Assembly: GCF_014490445.1 (NCBI RefSeq) | Contig: NZ_JACTUZ010000025.1 | Location: forward strand, 1 to 40,087 | Reading direction: 5' to 3' | DNA from: Pseudoroseomonas ludipueritiae | GTDB taxonomy: Bacteria; Pseudomonadota; Alphaproteobacteria; Acetobacterales; Acetobacteraceae | DNA length: 40,087 nucleotides | The notes under the pieces: generated by a model | Databases searched by the model: none | What the model saw: only the letters and a program-made list of their open reading frames with translations | What the model was told of the DNA's origin: nothing | Translations under genes and position numbers: made by a program | In this document: positions 24,349 to 32,570 of the stretch, piece by piece | Layout of the letters: the number at the start of each line of letters is the position of its first letter | Position numbering within the stretch: position 1 is the first letter of the stretch

Positions 24349-25186
24349 GGTTCTGTTGCGAACGGTGGTGCAGGGCAGAAGTGATACTGTAGAGCCCGAC
24401 ATCATGCAGTGGCGAGGAGGTTTGTGACGAACGCTGCCTGTGCTGCGGTGTCGCAACCACTGATCCCGTGAACCTGTCCCTTCCTGATCATCGCCATGCC
24501 TCGTAGCCCGCAACTATTATCCTGGCTGTCTGCAGGCCGCCGAAGCCAAGCCCTGGTCTGACCAGGCGTTTCATCCTCCGGTGGTCCTGCTCCACGATGT
24601 TGTTCAGGTACTCGCACTGCCGCAGCCGTGAGAAGCGCCAGAGTTCGCCCACTCGCTTCATGTCCACCACGGCACGCGGATAGGCCGGGTTCTTGTCCAC
24701 CGTGATCGTCCGCGGGTTCACGGTATGCAGCTGCGCCAGTGCCTTGCGGAAGAAGCGCTTCGCCGCCGCGGCGTCCCGCCGGGCTGACAGCAGGAAGTCG
24801 ATGGTCTGACCGAGGCTGTCGACCGCTCGGTACAGGTAAGTCCAGGCACCCTGGACCTTGATGTAGGTCTCATCGACCGACCAGGACCCGGTGCAGGGGC
24901 GCACGTGGCCTCGAACCCGCTGTTCAAGCTCGGCAGCGTAGGTCTGCACCCAGCGGAACAGGGTGGTGTGGTCAACCATGACGCCTCGGTCCGACAGCAT
25001 GGCCGCGAGGTCCCGGTAGCTGATCGGGAATGCCAAGTACCAGCGCAGCGCCCACAGGATCACCTCGGACGTGAAGTGCCGCCCCTTGAAAGCTAGCTCC
25101 TGTCTCGCCGCCATCATGCCAGTCCCGCTCAGCCGCCCAGCGTCGTTCTACCTCACTTCGGCCACCCTGCCGTTTGCAACAGAACT
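24349..25186 (-). mobile_element. IS6-family insertion sequence, about 838 bp
   Basis: The ends carry imperfect inverted repeats: GGTTCTGTTGCGAACGG (24349-24365) and, at 25170-25186, a sequence whose complement is AGTTCTGTTGCAAACGG. They match at 15 of 17 positions and have the TTCTGTTGC core common in this family. The length and single transposase gene fit IS6. No 8-bp target duplication was found, as expected after replicative cointegrate events or rearrangement. The element ends one base before the tctA stop codon, so the original downstream region of tctA is no longer adjacent. Confidence 0.82.
24402..25117 (-). pseudogene. IS6-family transposase, C-terminal frameshift
   Basis: The main frame gives 209 residues with all three catalytic acids: Asp in SVDETYIKV, Asp in TVDKNPAYP and Glu in NIVEQDHRRMKR. 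An N-terminal GRHFTSEVILWALRWYL and a helix-turn-helix-like YRDLAAMLSDRGV precede them. The frame ends at GYEAWR-stop, whereas the family expects a GIEAMHMIRKGQ-like continuation. That sequence is present in the next frame (MAMIRKGQVHGISGC, to a stop at 24402), so one base has been lost near 24496. About 30 C-terminal residues are therefore lost. The catalytic core is intact, so residual activity cannot be excluded, but it is best called frameshifted. Confidence 0.8.
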
Positions 25187-25187
25187 G

Positions 25188-26690
25188 TCAGGCCTCCCTT
25201 GCCGCAGCAGGCTGGCGCAGCCGTGCCACGGCGCGCAGCAGCACTGGCCCCAGCAGCCCGACTGCGGTGATCAGCAAAAGCGTCACGGCGATCGGCCGCC
25301 CTGCGAAGCCGCTGACAATGTCGCTGCCGAATATCAGGATGCTCTGCTTCAGGCTTTCTTCCACCATCGCGCCCAATACCAACCCCATGATCAGAGGCGC
25401 GGGAGAGAAGCCGGTCCGCCGGAACAGAAGTCCGATGACGCCGAAAGCCATCATCAACCAGACATCGCCCATCGACTGATTGGCCCCATAGGCGCCGATC
25501 ACCGAGAGCACGAACACGGCAGGCCAGAGCAGTGCCGGCGGAATCAGGCTGATCCTGGCAAAGAGCTTCGCGGCGCCGAGCCCGATCACGAGATACAGCA
25601 GGTTCGCGGCCAACATGGAGGAGAAGACGGCGTAGAGCAGGGTCGGCTGTTCGCTGAACAGATGCGGACCGGGCCGCACCCCTTGCACGATCAACCCGGC
25701 CAGCATGATGGCCGTTGTCGCACTGCCGGGAATGCCCAGCGCCAGGGTCGGCACCATGCAGCCGCCCACCGCCGCGTTATTGGCCGCCTCCGGGCCCGCG
25801 ACGCCCTCGATCGACCCGTGGCCGAATTCATGCTTGTGCTTGGACCAGCGCCGCGTCTCGTTGTAGGAGATCAGGGCGGCGGTGGTGGCGCCGAGCGCGG
25901 GCAGGATGCCGATCAAGGTTCCGAGTACGCTGCCCATCCAGATGCTGCGATTGCACTTCTTGAACTCCTTGCGGCCGGGAATGCGCACGGCATCCATCTT
26001 CAGCAGGCTGGGCTTGCCCATCTGCTGCGTCGCCTGGTCCAGCATTTCCCCTACCGCGAAGAGGCCGATCAGGGCCGCGACGAAGCTGACCCCGTCCGTG
26101 AGGTCGTAAAACCCGAAGGTGAAGCGCTCCACGCCTGTGGTCAGGTCGATGCCCACGGTGGCGAGCAGCACGCCGAAGGCGGCCGCGATGAGGTTCTTGA
26201 GCGCACTGTCGCCACCCACCGCGCCGCACATGGAGAGGCCAAACAGCGCCAGGGCGAAATATTCCGGCGGGCCGAAGCTGTAGGCCGCTCTTGCCAGCAG
26301 GGGCGCCGCGATGATCATCGCGATGACGCTGAAGATGCCGCCAATGGCGCTGGCCACCGCCGACATTCCCAGCGCCATGCCGGCCTCGCCGCGTTCCGCC
26401 ATCTTGTAGCCTTCCAGCGCCGTGGCGGAGGCGGAAGGATCGCGCGGTGCATTGACCAAGATCGCCGTGATGGAGCCGCCGAAATTAGCGGCGCAATAGA
26501 TCGATCCGAGGAAGGCGAGGGATACCACGGGGTCCAGGCCGATGGTGATCGGCAGCATCAACGCGATCGTGGTGCTGCCGCTGATGCCGGGCAGGGCGCC
26601 GACGGTGATCCCCAGCACGGTGCCCGCGATGATCATGAAGAAGGTGAAAGGGTCGAGCAGAATGCCCATGCCGCCGAGAAAGGCTTCCAT
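25188..26690 (-). CDS. tctA: TctA: tripartite tricarboxylate transporter large membrane subunit
   Basis: A 500-residue, very hydrophobic inner-membrane protein, the full length expected for TctA, with around 12 membrane segments. The conserved family block GALPGISGSTTIALMLPITIGL is near residues 31-52, and GTLIGILPALGATTAALISYNETRRWSK is a second copy-like block in the middle, reflecting the internal repeat of the family. It forms the sodium-coupled transport channel together with TctB, fed by a periplasmic TctC protein. It follows tctB by 15 bp. Its stop codon (25188-25190) is directly adjacent to the IS6 right end. Confidence 0.95.
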   Translation of the reverse strand: MEAFLGGMGILLDPFTFFMIIAGTVLGITVGALPGISGSTTIALMLPITIGLDPVVSLAFLGSIYCAANFGGSITAILVNAPRDPSASATALEGYKMAERGEAGMALGMSAVASAIGGIFSVIAMIIAAPLLARAAYSFGPPEYFALALFGLSMCGAVGGDSALKNLIAAAFGVLLATVGIDLTTGVERFTFGFYDLTDGVSFVAALIGLFAVGEMLDQATQQMGKPSLLKMDAVRIPGRKEFKKCNRSIWMGSVLGTLIGILPALGATTAALISYNETRRWSKHKHEFGHGSIEGVAGPEAANNAAVGGCMVPTLALGIPGSATTAIMLAGLIVQGVRPGPHLFSEQPTLLYAVFSSMLAANLLYLVIGLGAAKLFARISLIPPALLWPAVFVLSVIGAYGANQSMGDVWLMMAFGVIGLLFRRTGFSPAPLIMGLVLGAMVEESLKQSILIFGSDIVSGFAGRPIAVTLLLITAVGLLGPVLLRAVARLRQPAAAREA

Positions 26691-26705
26691 CTGAGCGGTG
26701 CCCCC

Positions 26706-27188
26706 TTAGCCGAACAGCGCGTCGCCGAGCAGGCCGCCCGGCAGGGTGAACTGGAAGACGCGGACAAAAAGCAGCCAGATCAGCAGCGTCATGATGGCCG
26801 CGCTGGGCACCAGCACGTGCAGCCGCCGTTCCCCCCAGGCCAGCCCCGCGGCAATGGGGAAGAGGAACATGGCGGCCAGCATGCCGGCCAAAGCCAGCAC
26901 GCCGAAGAAGGCGAGGCACAGCCCGAGGGTCCACCAGGTGCAGGCATGCACCGGCGGCAAGGCTTCGGCATCTCCGCGTGCCGGGCGGGCAAAGAACAGG
27001 CAGACGGACAGCAGCAGGATGACGACGCAGATCAGTTGCGGGAACTCGGCGGCGCCCATGCCTTCCATCAGTGCCGCCGGCACCGTGTCGAAGGTGAAGG
27101 TATAGGCCAGGGCCAGGGCGGCAATGCACGCCGCCCCCAGGGCTACGAGTCGGTCACGGCCGAGCCACGATGCCAGGCCGCCGCTCAT
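26706..27188 (-). CDS. tctB: TctB: tripartite tricarboxylate transporter small membrane subunit
   Basis: About 160 residues from the ATG at 27188, which overlaps the tctC stop (ATGA). It has four hydrophobic segments: LVALGAACIAALALAYTF, ICVVILLLSVCLFFA, LGLCLAFFGVLALAGMLAAMF and AAIMTLLIWLLFVRVFQ. The sequence MGAAEFPQLICVV before segment two is the usual TctB pattern. A longer frame to 27257 would overlap tctC. TctB sequences vary widely, so the call rests on size, topology and position between tctC and tctA. Confidence 0.88.
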   Translation of the reverse strand: MSGGLASWLGRDRLVALGAACIAALALAYTFTFDTVPAALMEGMGAAEFPQLICVVILLLSVCLFFARPARGDAEALPPVHACTWWTLGLCLAFFGVLALAGMLAAMFLFPIAAGLAWGERRLHVLVPSAAIMTLLIWLLFVRVFQFTLPGGLLGDALFG

Positions 27189-28219
27189 TGCGTGACGCCC
27201 AGATCGGCCAGCGCCTGGCGGCTGTCGTTGGAGAAGGCGACGAGCTGCGCGTGCCACGTCGCGCGCCCGGCGGCGCTGGTGCTGGCTTGGCCGGAATTCT
27301 TCAGGTATGTGGTGTAGGTCGGGCTGGCCATGGCCTTCAGCAGCCCTTGTTCCAGCTTGGCGATGCGGTCTTCCGGCGTGCCCTTCATCACCGCGAAGCC
27401 GCGTGTGGTGGCGGAAGCATAGTCGATCCGCTGCTCCTTCGCCGTCGGCGTGTCCGGCAGGGCGCTGACCCGTTCATTCGCCAGAACCATCAGCGGGCGC
27501 ACCTCGCCGGCGCGGATCTGCGCCTCCGCCTCCGCATAGTTCAGCAATCCGACATCGATGTTGCCGCCGACCAGATTGACCACGATGTCGCCGCCGCCGC
27601 GGAAGGGCACCGCCGTGGCCGGGCGGATGCCGGCCGCCTTGGCGAAGGCCATTGTCGCCACGTGATCGACGCTGCCGACATGAGTGATGCCGAACTTCAG
27701 TGCGCGGCTCTTGCCGACGGACAGGAACTCGTCGGCCGAGCGCAAGGGGCTGTCCGCCCGCACCATGACGATCTGCGGGTCCTCCGTGGCGCGGGCGACG
27801 CCGACCAAATCGTCGATCTGGGTGGCGGTGCGGTTGCGCAGCATGGTGATCAGGTGCGTCTGCGTCATCAGCAGCAGCGTGTGGCCGTCCTTCGGCCGCT
27901 GCGCCGCATAGGCCAGGGCCGCCGCGCCGCTGCCGCCCGTCTTGTTCACAACGATGAGCTCGGTGCCCAGCTCTGCCGGGGCATGCACCATCACCATGCG
28001 TGCGGTGATGTCGGTGCCGCCGCCAACGCCGGAATGCGTCACGACCTCGATGGGGCGCGAGCCGAAGGCGGCGATCTCGGCGCGCAGGATACGGGGCGCG
28101 GCCAGCACGCCCAGGCCGGTCGCCACCAGCAGGCCGCGCCGGCCCAGGGTGGCGCCGCCCGGTCGGATCAGGGAATCAGGTGTCTCAGGTGGGCGGCCAG
28201 TCAGCTTTCCGTTTGTCAT
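27185..28219 (-). CDS. tctC: TctC: tripartite tricarboxylate transporter substrate-binding protein
   Basis: A 344-residue periplasmic receptor from the ATG at 28219, preceded by GGGAGG. The long N-terminus carries twin arginines (GRRGLLVATGLGVLAAPRILRA), suggesting Tat-dependent export. The mature domain starts IEVVTHSGVGGGTDITARM and has VVNKTGGSGAAALAYAAQ and a pocket region around GGGDIVVNLVGGNIDVG. The PGG of most Bug proteins is GVGGGTD here, so it is divergent from the Bug proteins elsewhere in the window. It is the first gene of tctCBA. Its start is overlapped by 35 bp by the end of the GntR gene, so the two are probably co-transcribed. Confidence 0.92.
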   Translation of the reverse strand: MTNGKLTGRPPETPDSLIRPGGATLGRRGLLVATGLGVLAAPRILRAEIAAFGSRPIEVVTHSGVGGGTDITARMVMVHAPAELGTELIVVNKTGGSGAAALAYAAQRPKDGHTLLLMTQTHLITMLRNRTATQIDDLVGVARATEDPQIVMVRADSPLRSADEFLSVGKSRALKFGITHVGSVDHVATMAFAKAAGIRPATAVPFRGGGDIVVNLVGGNIDVGLLNYAEAEAQIRAGEVRPLMVLANERVSALPDTPTAKEQRIDYASATTRGFAVMKGTPEDRIAKLEQGLLKAMASPTYTTYLKNSGQASTSAAGRATWHAQLVAFSNDSRQALADLGVTQ

Positions 28220-28931
28220 GGTTTCCTCCCGTGGCCGCTTGCTGCGGCCTTGCTGGATCTTTTGGGCAGCTCGCGGCGAAGCGTTGTCGGCCGCCCTTGA
28301 TATGCGCCTCTCCGGCGGCCTGCGCCGCCGCGCCGTCCCTGGCGCGCAGCGCCTGCAGGATGGCGGCGTGTTCCGCGTTGGACTGGCGCATATTCTCCGG
28401 CTGCAGCAGCACGCGGCGGCGGAACAGGTGCAGTTCCTTGCCGAGGTCCGCGTAGATCCGCGCGGCGCGTGCATTGCCGGCCACCTCGAACAATGCGGCG
28501 TGAAACTGCAGGTTCAGCGCGTAATAGCCCGCCGCATCCTCGTTCTGCTCCGCCTGCGTCAGCTGTTTCAGCAGCGCCTCCATGGGCGCCAGCAGGGCGG
28601 GGGTCGCGCGCTCGGCGGCCCGTTCCGCCGCATGACTGGTCAGGGCGACGCGGATGTCGAACACATCCAGCGCTTCCTCGACGCTGATCTTCCGCACATA
28701 GGAGCCCTGGTTCACCACGGCCACGATCAGGCCTGACCGTTCCAGCCCACGCACGGCCTCCCGCACCGGGCCACGGCTGACACCGAGCCGGGCGGCGAGC
28801 AACTGCTCGTTGAGTCGTTCCCCCGGCGCGATCTCCCCGGAGAGGATGAGCTGTTCAATCTCCTGTCCCACCAGGGAGGCGAGGGAGCGGGTGCGGACAA
28901 TGTCGAGCGGCGTGGAAAGAGGAGCAGACAT
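28185..28931 (-). CDS. GntR-family regulator with FCD domain
   Basis: A 248-residue regulator from the ATG at 28931. An upstream ATG at 28967 adds 12 residues and is less typical. The N-terminal winged helix-turn-helix includes LILSGEIAPGERLNEQLLAARLGVSRGPVREAVRGLE (about 25-65). The FCD effector domain follows, with VFDIRVALTSHAAERAAE, FHAAL and AEHAAIL carrying the His and Asp residues typical of the metal-binding pocket. The last about 35 residues run into the tctC start in another frame, so the C-terminus may be natural or slightly extended. It is divergent from the CaiB gene, with a perfect 14-bp palindrome between them. It likely controls both directions. Confidence 0.9.
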   Translation of the reverse strand: MSAPLSTPLDIVRTRSLASLVGQEIEQLILSGEIAPGERLNEQLLAARLGVSRGPVREAVRGLERSGLIVAVVNQGSYVRKISVEEALDVFDIRVALTSHAAERAAERATPALLAPMEALLKQLTQAEQNEDAAGYYALNLQFHAALFEVAGNARAARIYADLGKELHLFRRRVLLQPENMRQSNAEHAAILQALRARDGAAAQAAGEAHIKGGRQRFAASCPKDPARPQQAATGGNHDKRKADWPPT

Positions 28932-28979
28932 GCGGCGAGGTTGCGCCTCGTCATGCAAGCCTGTCAACTGAATGATGTA

Positions 28980-28993
28980 AACTGTCGACAGTT
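28980..28993. promoter_or_regulatory. Perfect 14-bp palindrome, likely GntR operator
   Basis: AACTGTCGACAGTT is a perfect palindrome in the 106-bp gap between the GntR gene (start 28931) and the CaiB gene (start 29038). CAACTG at 28965-28970 and CAGTTG at 28989-28994 extend it as a wider inverted repeat. GntR/FCD regulators usually bind short palindromes of this kind next to their own gene, so it is the obvious operator candidate. Confidence 0.65.
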
Positions 28994-29037
28994 GCCGGGA
29001 ACAATCGTAGCCTTACTGGACAAACGGAGGAAACGCC

Positions 29038-30225
29038 ATGCCGCAGCCTGCCACGGCGCTCTCGCGCTACACTGTACTCGACCTCACCCGTGTCCGATCC
29101 GGCCCTACCTGTGTGCGGCAGTTCGCAGATTGGGGCGCGAAGGTCATCAAGATCGAGATGCCGGAAGGCCTGGATGAGGGAGACCCGATGGGCGGGCCGC
29201 GCCAGGGGCCGGACTTCCAGAACCTGCACCGCAACAAGCAGAGCATGACCCTGAACCTGAAGAGCGCGGAGGGCGTCGCGATCTTCCAGGAGATGGTCCG
29301 GCAGGCCGATGTGGTGGTGGAGAATTTCCGCCCAGATGTGAAGGACCGCCTCGGCATCGGCTATGAGAGCCTGGCGGAGATCAATCCGCGGCTGGTCTAT
29401 GCCTCGATCTCCGGTTTCGGGCAGGATGGGCCCTATGCGGGGCGTCCGGGCTTCGACCAGATCGCCCAGGGCATGGGCGGGCTGATGTCCATCACCGGGC
29501 AGCCGGGGCAGGGGCCCATGCGCGTGGGCATTCCCATCGCCGATCTCTGCGCCGGTATCTTCGCCGCGCAAGGGGTCCTGGTGGCGCTGCTGGAGCGGGA
29601 GATATCGGGCAAGGGGCAGTGGGTGCAGACATCCTTGCTGCAGGCCCAGATCTTCATGCTGGACTTCCAGGCGGCCCGCTGGCTGCAGGCCGGCGAGGTG
29701 CCGAAGCAGGCGGGCAACAACCACCCCACCAGCATCCCCACGGGCGTCTTTCCCACAGCCGACGGCTACATGAACATCGCGGCCACGGGCCAGCGGATCT
29801 GGCAGCGCTTCGCCATGGCGCTTGGCCACCCCGAATGGCTGGAAGACCCGCGCTATGCCGCCGCCGCCGCGCGCAGCCAGAACCGCGACGTCCTGAACGA
29901 GGAGATCTCGGCGGTGACGCGCGGTGATACCAGTGCCAATTGGGTCGCCAGGCTGAACGAGGCCGGCGTGCCCTGCGGGCCGATCAACAGCATCGATCAG
30001 GTCTTCGCCGATGAGCAGGTGAGGCATCTTGGCATCGCGGCCTATCTGAATGGCGGCAGCAATGACCCTGTGGGCTATGTCGCGCAGCCCATGACGTTGA
30101 GCCGGACGCCCAGCAGCATCGTCAGCCATCCTCCGAGGCACGGCGAGCATACCGAGTCCATTCTGGCCGGGCTTGGCTACACGCCCGAGCAGATCGCCGA
30201 CCTGCGCGGCCGGCAGGTGGTCTGA
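29038..30225 (+). CDS. CaiB/BaiF-family (class III) CoA-transferase
   Basis: A 395-residue class III CoA-transferase with GGAGG before the ATG. TVLDLTRVRSGPTCVRQFADWGAKVIKIE at the N-terminus, SGFGQDGPYAGRPGFDQIAQGMGG in the middle and Asp169 in GIPIADLCAG (the nucleophile, at the same number as in formyl-CoA transferase) are seen. GKGQWVQTSLLQAQ follows. It is the first gene of a plus-strand unit with a crotonase (3 bp gap) and, further on, a sugar-isomerase-like gene. With tctCBA divergent from it, the simplest model is uptake of a di- or tricarboxylate followed by CoA transfer to it. Confidence 0.93.
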   Translation: MPQPATALSRYTVLDLTRVRSGPTCVRQFADWGAKVIKIEMPEGLDEGDPMGGPRQGPDFQNLHRNKQSMTLNLKSAEGVAIFQEMVRQADVVVENFRPDVKDRLGIGYESLAEINPRLVYASISGFGQDGPYAGRPGFDQIAQGMGGLMSITGQPGQGPMRVGIPIADLCAGIFAAQGVLVALLEREISGKGQWVQTSLLQAQIFMLDFQAARWLQAGEVPKQAGNNHPTSIPTGVFPTADGYMNIAATGQRIWQRFAMALGHPEWLEDPRYAAAAARSQNRDVLNEEISAVTRGDTSANWVARLNEAGVPCGPINSIDQVFADEQVRHLGIAAYLNGGSNDPVGYVAQPMTLSRTPSSIVSHPPRHGEHTESILAGLGYTPEQIADLRGRQVV

Positions 30226-30228
30226 GCC

Positions 30229-31032
30229 ATGCCGGACACCCCTGTTCCCGCCCCCGCCGGCCGCATCCAGCACCGCCGGGAAGATGGCGTCGGCTGGATC
30301 ACCATCGACAACCTGCCGCGCCGCAACGCGCTCTCACCCGAGATGTGGCAGGCGCTGGGCGACACGCTGGCCGAGTTCGAGGCCGATGCGGCGGTGCGCT
30401 GCATCGTGCTGACCGGCGCCGGCGACCGCGCCTTCGCCTCCGGCTCCGATATCTCCCGCTTCGAGGAGTCGCGCACCACGGCGGAGCAGATCGCGGAGCA
30501 TCGCGCGCGCAACCAGCGGGTGCATGACCTGCTGCGGCAGATGGACAAGCCGAGCATCGCCATGATCCGCGGCCACTGCATCGGCGGTGGCCTGGCGATC
30601 GCGCTCTCCTGCGACCTGCGCATCTGCACCGAGGATGCCGATTTTGCGGTGCCGGCCGCGAAGCTCGGAGTCGGATACGAGCTGGATGGGGTGCGCAAGC
30701 TGGCGCAGATTGTCGGCCCGGCCTTCGCCAAGGAGATTTTCTTCACCGGCCGCCGCTTCAGCGCGGCGGAGGCTTACGAGATGGGGCTGGTGAACCGGGT
30801 GGTGTCGTCCGCCGCGCTGGAAGCTCATGTGACGGAAATCGCCCGGGGCATAGCCGCCAACGCGCCCCTGACGATCCGCGCCTCCAAGCACATCATTGCG
30901 GAGTCCCTGAAGGGCCAGCCAGATGAGGCGCGTTGCGACCGCCTCTACCAGGATTGCTTCGACAGCGAGGATTACAGGGAGGGCCGCCGCGCCTTCATGG
31001 AGAAGCGGCCGCCGCAGTTCCAGGGCCGCTAG
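30229..31032 (+). CDS. Crotonase-fold protein lacking both canonical hydratase glutamates
   Basis: A 267-residue enoyl-CoA hydratase/isomerase family protein. The oxyanion-hole segments FASGSDISRFEE (69-80) and GHCIGGGLAIAL (115-126) are present. The residue in place of the first catalytic Glu (GGGxE) is Ala123, and the second (PExxLG) is Ala144 in PAAKLG. It therefore cannot use the standard two-glutamate hydratase mechanism; isomerase, hydrolase, decarboxylase or lyase roles found elsewhere in the superfamily are more likely. Glu151 in GYELDG could act instead. It lies 3 bp after the CaiB gene and is presumably its partner. The start is the ATG right after that gap. Confidence 0.88.
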   Translation: MPDTPVPAPAGRIQHRREDGVGWITIDNLPRRNALSPEMWQALGDTLAEFEADAAVRCIVLTGAGDRAFASGSDISRFEESRTTAEQIAEHRARNQRVHDLLRQMDKPSIAMIRGHCIGGGLAIALSCDLRICTEDADFAVPAAKLGVGYELDGVRKLAQIVGPAFAKEIFFTGRRFSAAEAYEMGLVNRVVSSAALEAHVTEIARGIAANAPLTIRASKHIIAESLKGQPDEARCDRLYQDCFDSEDYREGRRAFMEKRPPQFQGR

Positions 31033-31039
31033 AGGAGAT

Positions 31040-31067
31040 CCCGGTCAGGTGGGAGCACCTGACCGGG
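31040..31067. terminator. Strong hairpin after the crotonase gene
   Basis: A perfect 12-bp stem, CCCGGTCAGGTG (31040-31051) and its complement (31056-31067), with a GGAG loop begins 8 bp after the crotonase stop. There is no T tract after it, so it is not a classical intrinsic terminator. It may attenuate or protect the upstream mRNA before the isomerase-like gene. Confidence 0.55.
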
Positions 31068-31156
31068 TGAGGATGCCCATAAGAACAACGAACCAGGGCA
31101 ACCCAGCGAATCATGGCAAGGGCAACCGCCCGGGCCGGAGCAATGAGGGAGGGAAG

Positions 31157-31999
31157 ATGACCACAACGGAAAGCCTGTATGACCGCATCGGCGTCGATAT
31201 CGGGCGCCGGGCGAAGCTCGAGGACGGCATCGCCTGGGCCGCCCGCAACGCGGTGCGCTACATCGACATCCAGTTGGACTACGGCGAGAACGCCTTCACC
31301 CGCTTCGATGATGCCCGCGCCGCCTCTGTTCGGGACGCCTGCGAGCGGCACGGTATCCATCTCGGCCTCCACACCCTTTCGGCGGTCAATGTCGCGGAAT
31401 ACTCGCCGATCCTGTCAGAAGCGGTGGATGACTATCTGAAGGGATATATCGACATCTTCCCGAAGCTTGGTGCCCATTGGATCGTGGTTCACGCGGGGTA
31501 CCACTTCTCCGCTGATGTCAAGCCGCGCATGGAGGCAGGGTTGGAACGCCTCAAGCGCATGGTGGGTTATGCCGAGCGCAAAGGTGCCAGGCTCCTGCTG
31601 GAGAACTTGAACAAGGAACCGGCAGATGCCGAGGTCCATTACCTTGCCCATACCATGGAGGAATGGACCTACTACTACGACAGGATCGACAGCCCGGCCT
31701 TCGCGCTGTCATTCACCGCCAACCATGCTCATCTTCTGCCGGAGGGCATACCCGGCTTTGTTGATGCCATCCCCTGGCACCGGGTGAAGGAGGTGCGGCT
31801 GGCGGACTGCTTCCGCAACGGCACGGAGATCCACTTGCCACCCGGGCAAGGCGACCTGGATTTCCCGGACATGTTTCGCCGCATCGAAGCCACAGGCTTC
31901 ACAGGCCACTACATGAATGCTTTCGGCACTCTGGAAGACATGCAGGCGGCCCGCCGGACCATGGCCGAAGGTGCCTCAGCTGCGGCCATGGGTGACTGA
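31157..31999 (+). CDS. Sugar phosphate isomerase/epimerase-like TIM barrel (AP endonuclease 2 family)
   Basis: A 280-residue protein from the ATG at 31157, preceded by GAGGGAGGGAAG. It has the xylose-isomerase-like barrel pattern: GIHLGLHTLSAVN, GAHWIVVHAGYHFS, GARLLLENLNKEP with the metal-binding-type Glu, FALSFTANHAHL, VKEVRLADCFRN and the C-terminal IEATGFTGHYMNAFG. The exact substrate is not evident, and such proteins include isomerases, epimerases and dehydratases. A longer frame from 30923 overlaps the crotonase gene and is unlikely. It lies 124 bp after the crotonase and is separated from it by the hairpin, so it may be only partly co-transcribed. Confidence 0.82.
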   Translation: MTTTESLYDRIGVDIGRRAKLEDGIAWAARNAVRYIDIQLDYGENAFTRFDDARAASVRDACERHGIHLGLHTLSAVNVAEYSPILSEAVDDYLKGYIDIFPKLGAHWIVVHAGYHFSADVKPRMEAGLERLKRMVGYAERKGARLLLENLNKEPADAEVHYLAHTMEEWTYYYDRIDSPAFALSFTANHAHLLPEGIPGFVDAIPWHRVKEVRLADCFRNGTEIHLPPGQGDLDFPDMFRRIEATGFTGHYMNAFGTLEDMQAARRTMAEGASAAAMGD

Positions 32000-32225
32000 C
32001 CGCCCCATGACCTCAGCTCACCAGGACGTAATTCCGTTCGCCTGCACAACTGGACACCTCGAAGTGCCCATTGCTGCGCGGGTTTCGTGAACAGAGTCGT
32101 CGCCCCAGCGCGCAACGCGCTTCTGCTGACGGCCGGGGCATTGCCAGGTTGATGCTCTCTGGCCGGAACGATATGGTCGGGCCGAACTGGCGGGATGTCA
32201 CCAGACTGATCCTCAACCTGCGAAG
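32000..32225. other. Short non-coding stretch before the IS3 element
   Basis: No gene is supported here. On the minus strand a frame reads SLVTSRQFGPTISFRPESINLA and ends NYVLVS at about 32013, which looks protein-like but is not one I recognise. It may be a remnant of another mobile or chromosomal gene. Confidence 0.35.
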
Positions 32226-32268
32226 TGGTCCGCCTTGAAGTACGGCTTCAAGTTGGAGGAGGACGGAG

Positions 32269-32546
32269 ATGGCGAGGAAGAAGCACCGGCCTGAGGAGGG
32301 CGTGGCCAAGCTGCGGCAGGTGGATGTCCTGGTCTCGCAGGGCAGTCGGTGGCGGAGGCGATCCGGGCCATTGGGGTGACGGAGGTCACCTACTATCGCT
32401 GGCGGCGGTAGTTCAGAGGTTTGAAGTCGGACCAGGTGAAGCGGCTAAAAGACCTGGAGACGGAGAATGCCCGGCTTCGCAAGGCAATTGCGGACCTGAC
32501 GCTCGACAAGCAGATCCTGGCGGAGGCTGCCCGGGGAAACTACTGA
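32269..32546 (+). pseudogene. IS3-family orfA, frameshifted and interrupted
   Basis: It starts MARKKHRPEEGVAKLRQVDV, the usual N-terminus of IS3 orfA proteins. After VLVSQG the similarity moves to another frame (SVAEAIRAIGVTEVTYYRWRR), showing loss of one base near 32343. That frame then meets a TAG at 32410-32412 before continuing as FRGLKSDQVKRLKDLE and LDKQILAEAARGNY, with the leucine-zipper-like helix. The helix-turn-helix protein cannot be made intact, so the element is probably unable to transpose on its own. Confidence 0.8.
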
Positions 32547-32570
32547 GCCCCGCGCGCCTGCGTTAAGCAT

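Noticed and set aside
25071-27317. Open frame of 748 codons on the plus strand
   Set aside because: It lies antisense to tctA and tctB, has a His/Gln/Arg-rich composition typical of GC-rich shadow frames, and has no recognisable domain.
28951-30273. Open frame of 440 codons on the minus strand
   Set aside because: It is antisense to the CaiB gene, whose catalytic Asp motif and full-length family match are clear.
31040-31067. Certain rho-independent terminator
   Set aside because: The stem is perfect, but no T-rich tract follows and a gene in the same direction lies downstream.
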